NCBI GenBank assembly: GCA_009705185.1
Contig: WLCS01000078.1
Coordinates: 1-5,520 of the forward strand
Source of the DNA: Actinomycetota bacterium
GTDB lineage: Bacteria > Actinomycetota > Actinomycetes > Nanopelagicales > Nanopelagicaceae
Length of the DNA: 5,520 nt
Reading direction: 5' to 3'
Numbering within the stretch: position 1 is the stretch's first letter; each line of letters starts with the position of its first letter. Positions 1 to 4,634 of this stretch are shown in pieces. Position numbers and translations under genes: made by a program. The notes under the pieces are model-generated. The model was not told where the DNA came from. It searched no databases and saw nothing but the letters and a program-made list of their open reading frames with translations.

Positions 1-236
1 ATAAATTCGCCACAAATCTAGAGAATTCACTTGTCCAGTTGAATGGTAATGGTGGTGGTCAATATGGCGGCTACGTCGCAACAGGAACATTGAGAGATGT
101 CCAATTTGAACTCCATGCCGCCACCAGATCAACCATTAATTTAGTTGAACCAGAGTTGATTCGATTCGAGTGGGATTTGGTACTTCAAAGAGGAATTGCT
201 CAGACAGTGTGCGATTTACTCGCTGTTAACTATTGA
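1..236 (+). CDS. C-terminal end of an unrecognised protein (cut by left edge)
   Basis: A plus-strand frame is open from the left edge (first full codon at 3) to a TGA at 234-236, giving about 77 residues. The first candidate start in the window is a TTG at 39 with no good ribosome binding site, so this is most likely the tail of a longer gene entering from the left. The visible part has a glycine-rich turn (NGNGGGQYGGYVATG), then a mixed stretch that looks like beta strands, then an amphipathic end (IAQTVCDLLAVNY). There is no signal peptide, membrane segment or motif I can assign, so I do not name a function. It converges on pth and overlaps its 3' end by 11 bp. The open frame and tight tail-to-tail packing favour a real gene, but a chance frame of this size cannot be excluded. 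Confidence 0.55.
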   Translation, partial: KFATNLENSLVQLNGNGGGQYGGYVATGTLRDVQFELHAATRSTINLVEPELIRFEWDLVLQRGIAQTVCDLLAVNY

Positions 237-801
237 ATTTACTCTGAGTTAAATCAAGTCCTTTTTCAATAAGGAACTCAACGCAATCAGCGCCACGATC
301 AATAAATAAATCAAGGTCTTTCTTCTCTTCTTTACTAAATTGCTTGAGTACAAAATCACCAGGATCTTGCTGCCCCATTGGGCGACCAATTCCAAGACGC
401 ACACGGAAGTAATCGGGAGTTCCAAATGATGACGTCAGTGATTTCAAACCATTGTGGCCGTTATCGCCACCAGCAACTTTTGCGCGAATTGCAGCGTATG
501 GAATATCTAATTCATCGTGGAGCACAATGATTTTATTTGGTTCTACAGAATAGAAAGAGGCGAGCGCCTTTACGGGCCCGCCTGTTTCATTCATATAGCT
601 TTTCGACTTAGCCAAAATTATCGAGTGGGCATCAATGCCAACACCTAATTTGTAAGCCGCAATATCGCAACGAGATTTGTGACTTGAGAGTTTTACATTG
701 TGACGCTTTAACAGATGATCAATAACCATCTGACCTACATTGTGACGGGTGGCAGCGTATTCATCGCCCGGATTTCCGAGCCCCACTACCAACCACGTCA
801 T
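226..801 (-). CDS. pth: Peptidyl-tRNA hydrolase
   Basis: Pth cleaves the ester bond of peptidyl-tRNAs that drop off ribosomes, recycling tRNA in the cytoplasm. The 191-residue product has the usual bacterial Pth length and every key residue. These are VGLGNPG at 6-12 with Asn10, the catalytic base His20 in TRHN, Asn71 in SYMNETGGPV (Asn68 of E. coli), Asp96 in LHDELDIP (Asp93), and GGDNGHNGLKS at 111-121 with Asn117 (Asn114). The ATG at 801 puts this N-terminus exactly in family register. It lies 17 nt after rplY, consistent with one transcript. No Shine-Dalgarno precedes the ATG, so translation may be coupled to rplY or start on a leaderless transcript (see 809-814). The 3' end overlaps the convergent left-edge gene by 11 bp. 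Confidence 0.97.
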   Translation of the reverse strand: MTWLVVGLGNPGDEYAATRHNVGQMVIDHLLKRHNVKLSSHKSRCDIAAYKLGVGIDAHSIILAKSKSYMNETGGPVKALASFYSVEPNKIIVLHDELDIPYAAIRAKVAGGDNGHNGLKSLTSSFGTPDYFRVRLGIGRPMGQQDPGDFVLKQFSKEEKKDLDLFIDRGADCVEFLIEKGLDLTQSKFNS

Positions 802-808
802 AATGGAA

Positions 809-814
809 AGTCTA
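809..814 (-). promoter_or_regulatory. Possible -10 element for a leaderless pth transcript
   Basis: Reading the minus strand, TAGACT ends 7 nt before the A of the pth ATG at 801, the distance expected between a -10 box and +1. No ribosome binding site is present in the gap. I see no convincing -35 at 16-18 nt, where the sequence falls in the rplY 3' end. It is a weak call alone, but the same TANACT pattern precedes glmU and the MarR gene. Confidence 0.3.
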
Positions 815-818
815 AGTG

Positions 819-1439
819 TTAAGCGTCCTTCTTCTCTGCATCAGCAGCTGGTGCCGCAGCAGCATCTGCCGCAGGTGCTACAACTGGAACTTCTTCAACC
901 ACTGTTGAACGCTCTGACAAGTGAACGATGATTGTGTTCGCAGGGCTTACAAGAGTTGTTCCTGCTGGAAGAACAACATCTGATGCGTACTTAGATGTAC
1001 CTGAAGCCATGCCTTCGATATCGACAACGAGGAACTTAGGAATAGATGTTGCCTCTGCTTCGATTTCGATTGAGTTGTGCTGGTGCTCAAGAATTCCGTC
1101 TGGATCGTGCTTTCCTTCTGTGTGAACAGGAACAGCAACAGTTACCTTCTCGCCGCGACGTACAAGTACGAGGTCAACGTGCTCAAGGATTTGCTTAAGT
1201 GGATGGCGAACAACTGACTTAGGAAGTGTGAGCTCTGTCTTTCCATCGATGTCGATGTTAAGAAGAACGTTTGACTCCTTGAGTGCAACTCCAAGTTCGC
1301 GAGCTGGAAGTGTGATGTGTAGTGGCTTTTCTCCATGGCCATAAATAACAGCAGGAACAAGACCTGCAACGCGTGCGCGACGTGATGCACCCTTACCGAA
1401 TTCGGTACGTGATGTTCCCTTGATTGATACTTCTGCCAT
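819..1439 (-). CDS. rplY: Large-subunit ribosomal protein bL25 (CTC/TL5 form)
   Basis: This protein binds 5S rRNA in the 50S subunit; in Actinobacteria and Firmicutes the long form is called CTC, a general stress protein. The 206-residue product has the two-domain layout. Residues 1 to about 92 are the 5S-binding domain, with RTEFGKGASRRARVAGLVPA at 11-30, VIYG at 31-34 and HVDLVLV at 87-93. Residues about 98-178 are the beta-rich C domain, with VPVHTEGK and LPAGTTLV. A low-complexity Ala/Pro/acidic tail ending in EKKDA (179-206) follows, typical of actinobacterial CTC proteins. I chose the ATG at 1439 because AGGGGAG lies 7 nt upstream and the family starts here. An in-frame ATG at 1535 would add 32 residues unlike the family and run through the structured leader. 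pth follows after 17 nt. Confidence 0.95.
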   Translation of the reverse strand: MAEVSIKGTSRTEFGKGASRRARVAGLVPAVIYGHGEKPLHITLPARELGVALKESNVLLNIDIDGKTELTLPKSVVRHPLKQILEHVDLVLVRRGEKVTVAVPVHTEGKHDPDGILEHQHNSIEIEAEATSIPKFLVVDIEGMASGTSKYASDVVLPAGTTLVSPANTIIVHLSERSTVVEEVPVVAPAADAAAAPAADAEKKDA

Positions 1440-1444
1440 GTTAA

Positions 1445-1514
1445 AACTCCCCTGATAAATACTTATCGTTGCTAGTAATGAACTTCTTAGTGAAGCGAAG
1501 TTCCAGCAGGAGTT
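1445..1514 (-). promoter_or_regulatory. Structured rplY leader RNA that can sequester the ribosome binding site
   Basis: Read as RNA on the minus strand, four helices nest without conflict. The closing helix pairs AACUCC (1514-1509) with GGAGUU (1450-1445), covering the Shine-Dalgarno core. Next to it UGCU (1508-1505) pairs with AGCA (1473-1470), enclosing a perfect 7-bp stem, GAACUUC (1503-1497) with GAAGUUC (1486-1480), over a 10-nt loop. A small hairpin, GAUAA/UUAUC (1467-1463 with 1458-1454), fills the rest. A shorter alternative, CUUC (1495-1492) with GAAG (1486-1483), competes with the 7-bp stem. Some ribosomal protein operons, including rplY in gamma-proteobacteria, have autoregulatory leaders. 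Whether this one does so is inference, and I see no clear copy of 5S loop E. Pairings were found by eye with no energy calculation. Confidence 0.45.
1447..1453 (-). promoter_or_regulatory. Ribosome binding site of rplY
   Basis: The minus strand reads AGGGGAG followed by 7 nt and then the ATG at 1439. It is the strongest Shine-Dalgarno in the window and fixes the rplY start. Its GGAG core is also the 3' arm of a possible pairing with 1509-1514. Confidence 0.85.
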
Positions 1515-1543
1515 GATACCTACGCCGTCGATCACGGATAAAT

Positions 1544-1568
1544 TTCACCCTCGCCGGAACGAGGTGAA
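1544..1568 (-). terminator. Hairpin just after prs, possible weak terminator or processing stem
   Basis: On the minus strand TTCACCTCG pairs with CGAGGGTGAA (one bulged G) around a 6-nt loop, TTCCGG, starting 12 nt after the prs stop. It is followed by ATTTATCC rather than a clean U-run, so it is not a textbook intrinsic terminator. It could attenuate read-through from prs into rplY, stabilise the 3' end of the upstream message, or belong to the rplY leader. Its place in the one wide gap of an otherwise tight gene cluster supports a role. Confidence 0.4.
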
Positions 1569-1580
1569 GATTAGCGTGAC

Positions 1581-2561
1581 TTAGCTATGCCCGTCAAAAA
1601 GGCTAGTTACAGAGCCATCTTCGAAGACTTCGCGAATAGCGCGAGCCAAGAGAGGGGCTATTGAGAGCACGGTCAGTTTCTCGAATTTTTGGTCTTCAGT
1701 TAATGGAAGTGAGTCTGTAACGACTACCTCTACTGCGCGAGAATCCTTAAGGCGTTCTACCGCAGGTCCTGAGAAGACCGCGTGTGTTGCAGCAACAATG
1801 ACATCTTTAGCGCCTGCTTCGAAGAGCGCATCTACAGCTTTAGTAATTGTTCCTGCTGTGTCGATCATGTCATCGATAACTACGCATGTGCGGCCCGCTA
1901 CATCTCCAACTACTCGGCCGGTAACTGATTCGTTAGGAACAAGTGGATCGCGAGTCTTATGAATAAATGCAATTGGGCATCCACCAAGTAATTCAGACCA
2001 ACGCTCTGCGACACGAACTCGACCTGAGTCTGGAGAAACGATTGTCAGCATTGAGCGATCAACTTTGCTGCCAACATAATTGGCCAACATTGGTAGAGCA
2101 AACAAATGATCTACGGGACCATCGAAGAATCCTTGAATTTGTGATGTATGAAGATCAACAACCATGAGTCGATCTGCGCCAGCAGTCTTAAATAAATCTG
2201 CCATGAGTCGTGCTGTAATCGGTTCGCGACCGCGGCTCTTCTTATCCTGACGAGCATATGCATAAAAAGGTGCAACGACTGTAATGCGTTTTGCTGATGC
2301 GCGCTTGAGAGCATCAATCATGATGAGTTGTTCCATGATTTGTTTATTGATTGGAGTTGAGTGTGACTGAATAACAAAAGCATCACAACCACGAACTGAT
2401 TCTTCAAAGCGAACGAATATTTCACCATTCGCAAAGTCGTAAGCAGAAGTGGGTGTAAGCGGAATACCTAACTCGGTGGCAACTTGTTCTGATAACTCTG
2501 GAAATCCGCGACCTGAAAAAAGACGAAGTTTTTTCTCTGAGGACAATCGGATCTCGCTCAA
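1581..2561 (-). CDS. prs: Ribose-phosphate pyrophosphokinase (PRPP synthetase)
   Basis: Prs transfers pyrophosphate from ATP to ribose 5-phosphate, giving PRPP for purine, pyrimidine, NAD, His and Trp synthesis. The 326-residue product is a complete class I enzyme. Its motifs are FANGE at 43-47 (ATP contact), YARQDKKSRGREPI at 102-115 (nucleotide and metal site), VVDLHTSQIQGFF at 134-146 with the metal-binding His138, the catalytic flexible-loop Lys202 and Arg204 in HKTRDP, and the PRPP loop VVIDDMIDTAGT at 227-238. The start is a TTG at 2561. It is the only candidate, because an in-frame stop lies at 2585-2583, and AGAAAGG sits 9 nt upstream inside the end of glmU. Only 5 nt separate it from the glmU stop, so the two are surely co-transcribed. 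glmU-prs adjacency is widespread in bacteria. Confidence 0.97.
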   Translation of the reverse strand: MSEIRLSSEKKLRLFSGRGFPELSEQVATELGIPLTPTSAYDFANGEIFVRFEESVRGCDAFVIQSHSTPINKQIMEQLIMIDALKRASAKRITVVAPFYAYARQDKKSRGREPITARLMADLFKTAGADRLMVVDLHTSQIQGFFDGPVDHLFALPMLANYVGSKVDRSMLTIVSPDSGRVRVAERWSELLGGCPIAFIHKTRDPLVPNESVTGRVVGDVAGRTCVVIDDMIDTAGTITKAVDALFEAGAKDVIVAATHAVFSGPAVERLKDSRAVEVVVTDSLPLTEDQKFEKLTVLSIAPLLARAIREVFEDGSVTSLFDGHS

Positions 2562-2566
2562 GGAAG

Positions 2567-3994
2567 TTAGCCTTTCTGCTCGTCACTACTGTGGCGCGAA
2601 GCCGCCTCAGCAGATTTTGTACCAGGGCGCTTACGCAGAACCCAACCTATTACATTTCTCTGTTTTGCTCGGCCAACACCCATCGCGCCGGCTGGAACAT
2701 CTTCAGTAATTACAGATCCGGCCGCCGTATATGCGCCGTCGCCAATTGTTACTGGCGCAACCAACATCGAATCGCTACCGATGCGGACGTGATCTCCGAC
2801 TACGGTGTAATGCTTTTCGACCCCGTCGTAGTTAACAAAAATTGTTGCAGCTCCGATATTGCTGCCTTCACCGATTACTGCGTCGCCAACATATGAAAGA
2901 TGTGGAACTTTCGAACCTTCGCCGAGAGTTGCGTTCTTCATTTCAACATATGCGCCGGCTTTTGAACCTGTAAGTAATTTTGTTCCTGGGCGAAGGAAAG
3001 TAAATGGACCAACATTGACTGAATCACCAATGATTGCTTCAGTGCAATGTGATTCAAGTACCCGAGCGCCGGTACCAACTGTGCAATCCTGCAATGAAGT
3101 GCGCGGTCCAATAACGGCTCCTGACGCGATTGTTGTACGCCCACCAATTGATGTTCCAGGCATCAGCACGACATCTTTTTCAACGCTGGCAGTGGAATCA
3201 ACCCAGGTGCTTAATGGGTCAACAATCGTCACACCTGCGCGCATTAAATCTTCGTTGATGCGATCGCGTAATAGAGCTGCAGATTCTGCTAATTGCACAC
3301 GGTCATTTACTCCGAGGATTTCAATGAAATCTTCAATCAACACAGCTGAAATTTTTCCGCCCTCATTGCGCAAGATTTCAATGACGTCAGTCAAGTACAG
3401 CTCGCCTTGAGAATTATCAGCTTTCAACTTTCCAATTGCTCCAGCGAGTTTTGCGGCATCGAATGCGTAAACACCGGAGTTCACTTCAATAATTTCGCGC
3501 TCAATTTCATCAGCATCGCGCTCTTCAACAATTCGAACCAGTAGGTCATCATCGCCGCGAATAATGCGGCCATACCCTGTTGGATCTGGATGTTCGGCAG
3601 TCATCACCGAAGCAACGAAACCACCTGATGCGTGATGCTCAAGCAATTGTGAAAGTGATGCCGAAGTGAGCATTGGCGTATCACCAGCCAAAATTAAAAT
3701 CGTTCCCTTAGGCGTTAAACCTTCGAGCGCTAACTGAGTTGCATGTCCCGTGCCGCCGCGCTTTTCTTGAAAAACTGTTACGGCATGTGGGGCGATGTCT
3801 GCAATATGCGATTCAACTTGTTCGCGGCCCGCGCCAACTACAACTCGTACTTGTTTGGCCGATAAAGAATCGACAGCGTGCAAGACGTGACCAACAAGTG
3901 TTCGACCTGAAATTGAGTGAAGAACTTTTGGCGTAGAAGACTTCATACGCGTTCCTTCTCCCGCAGCAAGTATCACTACGGTTTCAAGGCTCAT
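2567..3994 (-). CDS. glmU: Bifunctional GlmU: GlcN-1-P acetyltransferase / GlcNAc-1-P uridyltransferase
   Basis: GlmU acetylates glucosamine-1-phosphate and then couples it to UTP, giving UDP-GlcNAc for peptidoglycan. The 475 residues cover both domains. The N-terminal nucleotidyltransferase (about 1-231) has LAAGEGTRM at 9-17, Lys23, QEKRGGTGHA at 76-85, GDTP at 104-107 with metal-binding Asp105, EVNSGVY at 170-176, and the second metal ligand Asn230 in GVND. The left-handed beta-helix acetyltransferase (about 253-448) has hexapeptide repeats and the residues matching E. coli numbering plus two: Arg335, Lys353, His365, Tyr368, Asn379, Asn388, Ser407, Ala425 and Arg442. A charged tail (453-475) follows. 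The ATG at 3994 fits the family N-terminus. It lies 16 nt after the tRNA-Gln 3' end and has no Shine-Dalgarno, suggesting leaderless translation. prs follows after 5 nt. Confidence 0.98.
   Translation of the reverse strand: MSLETVVILAAGEGTRMKSSTPKVLHSISGRTLVGHVLHAVDSLSAKQVRVVVGAGREQVESHIADIAPHAVTVFQEKRGGTGHATQLALEGLTPKGTILILAGDTPMLTSASLSQLLEHHASGGFVASVMTAEHPDPTGYGRIIRGDDDLLVRIVEERDADEIEREIIEVNSGVYAFDAAKLAGAIGKLKADNSQGELYLTDVIEILRNEGGKISAVLIEDFIEILGVNDRVQLAESAALLRDRINEDLMRAGVTIVDPLSTWVDSTASVEKDVVLMPGTSIGGRTTIASGAVIGPRTSLQDCTVGTGARVLESHCTEAIIGDSVNVGPFTFLRPGTKLLTGSKAGAYVEMKNATLGEGSKVPHLSYVGDAVIGEGSNIGAATIFVNYDGVEKHYTVVGDHVRIGSDSMLVAPVTIGDGAYTAAGSVITEDVPAGAMGVGRAKQRNVIGWVLRKRPGTKSAEAASRHSSDEQKG
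2571..2577 (-). promoter_or_regulatory. Ribosome binding site of prs, inside the end of glmU
   Basis: The minus strand reads AGAAAGG, 9 nt before the TTG at 2561. It overlaps the last glmU codons and supports both the unusual TTG start and translation linked to glmU. Confidence 0.65.
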
Positions 3995-4000
3995 GTACTA

Positions 4001-4029
4001 AGTGTAGTTGCTCCGCCACCAGGTATCGA
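4001..4029 (-). promoter_or_regulatory. Possible leaderless promoter of glmU, partly inside the tRNA gene
   Basis: On the minus strand TACACT (4006-4001) ends 6 nt before the A of the glmU ATG, the right distance for transcription to begin at the start codon. With a 17-nt spacer, the -35 position falls on TCGATA (4029-4024), which matches TTGACA at 4 of 6 places and lies in the T-loop of tRNA-Gln. There is no Shine-Dalgarno between the tRNA and glmU, which a leaderless message would explain. Read-through from the tRNA promoter remains an alternative or additional source of glmU mRNA. Confidence 0.4.
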
Positions 4030-4082
4030 TCCTGGACCCTGGGCTTCAAAGGCCCATGTGCTAGCCACTACACAATGGCGGA
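4011..4082 (-). tRNA. tRNA-Gln (anticodon UUG)
   Basis: The minus strand folds as a full 72-nt cloverleaf. The acceptor TCCGCCA pairs with TGGCGGA, with G73 as discriminator. The D-arm is GTGT/GCAC with A14, G18-G19 and A21 in an 8-nt loop. The anticodon stem TGGGC/GCCCA carries loop CTTTGAA, so the anticodon is TTG, reading CAA and by wobble CAG. The variable region is 4 nt (GGGT), and the T-stem is CCAGG/CCTGG. CCA is not encoded: the genome reads CAAC after G73. The T-loop is ATCGATA, with A where U54 is nearly universal, although all stems are intact. A Gln tRNA just upstream of glmU is, as I recall, a conserved actinobacterial arrangement. Confidence 0.96.
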
Positions 4083-4095
4083 ACCTATATTCTCC

Positions 4096-4101
4096 CTTAT
4101 A
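4096..4101 (-). promoter_or_regulatory. Likely -10 box of the tRNA-Gln promoter
   Basis: The minus strand reads TATAAG (5 of 6 to TATAAT), 13 nt before the mature tRNA 5' end at 4082. This places +1 near 4089 and leaves a short 5' leader for RNase P. The -35 area (about 4119-4125) is poor and lies in the 18-bp palindrome, so a bound repressor could block this promoter. Confidence 0.5.
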
Positions 4102-4106
4102 TTCGG

Positions 4107-4124
4107 TAGTGCTCGCGACCACTA
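4107..4124. promoter_or_regulatory. 18-bp palindrome, candidate operator of the MarR-family regulator
   Basis: The sequence TAGTGCTCGCGACCACTA is a two-fold symmetric site with 8 of 9 paired positions matching; only the C/C pair at 4112/4119 breaks it. It sits between the divergent tRNA-Gln and MarR genes. It covers the -35 region of the former and touches the -10-like TAAACT of the latter. MarR proteins typically bind 16-20 bp palindromes in their own promoter region and repress divergent neighbours. Assignment to this regulator rests on position and symmetry only. Confidence 0.5.
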
Positions 4125-4128
4125 AACT
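4123..4128 (+). promoter_or_regulatory. Possible -10 box of the MarR-family gene
   Basis: TAAACT ends 8 nt before the ATG at 4137. The gap has no Shine-Dalgarno, so the message would be leaderless or nearly so. No good -35 is seen. It overlaps the right end of the palindrome by two bases, fitting autoregulation. Confidence 0.35.
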
Positions 4129-4136
4129 CACTTCTT

Positions 4137-4634
4137 ATGAACCAACGCGATGAAGTAGACCGCCTTGTTGCGGCATGGAAGCGCGAACGTCCGGATTTAG
4201 ACCTCTCCCCCCTCTACGTTCTCAGCCGCATCACCCGCATTGCGCGCCATCTCGATATTGCTCGCCGAGATGCATTTGGTGATCTTGAAAATTGGGGCTT
4301 CGATGTTTTAGCAGCACTGCGCAGAGCAGGTGCGCCTTATCAATTATCTCCAGGTCAATTAATGCAAGAAACGATGGTGACAAGTGGAACCATGACGAAT
4401 CGTTTAGACAGACTTGAAGAATTACAACTCATTACTCGCGAACCAGATCCCAACGATGGTCGTGGTTCTTTAGTCACGTTAACAAAAACCGGAATCCGCG
4501 CAGTTGATGCAGCGATGGAAGATTTACTCGAAAATGAAAGAGAATTACTCAAAGACTTGTCGTCAAAAGATCGCGAACAACTTGCTGCTCTTCTGAGCAC
4601 GCTAGTTACAGAGTTTGATTCAAATACAGATTAA
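4137..4634 (+). CDS. MarR-family winged-helix transcriptional regulator
   Basis: This is a predicted cytoplasmic, dimeric DNA-binding regulator of 165 residues, usual MarR length. An N-terminal helical part (1-53, with ITRIARHLDIARRDAF) would form half of the dimer interface. The winged helix-turn-helix spans about 54-120: FDVLAALRR, LSPGQLMQETM, the recognition helix VTSGTMTNRLDRLEE (81-95), then LQLITREPDPNDGRGSLVTL with the wing signature D107-x-R109. A long C-terminal helical region (121-160) completes the dimer. No Cys suggests redox sensing by thiols, and the ligand cannot be told. The ATG at 4137 fits the family and has no Shine-Dalgarno. It is divergent from tRNA-Gln/glmU and ends tail to tail with ispE. 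The intergenic palindrome suggests self-repression and perhaps control of tRNA-Gln. In the mycobacterial locus this place holds, as I recall, an unrelated TetR-type gene. Confidence 0.9.
   Translation: MNQRDEVDRLVAAWKRERPDLDLSPLYVLSRITRIARHLDIARRDAFGDLENWGFDVLAALRRAGAPYQLSPGQLMQETMVTSGTMTNRLDRLEELQLITREPDPNDGRGSLVTLTKTGIRAVDAAMEDLLENERELLKDLSSKDREQLAALLSTLVTEFDSNTD

Noticed and set aside
1454..1467. GATAA/TTATC palindrome as a protein operator before rplY
   Set aside because: The 5-bp AT-rich arms are short enough for chance. It is better treated as a minor hairpin within the leader RNA.
1440..1535. In-frame 32-residue N-terminal extension of rplY from an ATG at 1535
   Set aside because: The added residues do not resemble bL25, the ATG at 1439 has an excellent Shine-Dalgarno, and the extension would run through the structured leader.
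2859..3410. 183-codon plus-strand open frame antisense to glmU
   Set aside because: It lies wholly inside glmU, whose motifs are complete. Its translation is Ser/Thr/Pro-rich shadow sequence with no recognisable domain.
3917..4153. Plus-strand open frame through the tRNA and into the MarR gene
   Set aside because: It crosses a well-folded tRNA gene on the other strand and has no ribosome binding site or family resemblance.
4355..4600. Minus-strand open frame inside the MarR gene
   Set aside because: It is a Ser-rich shadow of the MarR reading frame, lacking a start signal and any domain.
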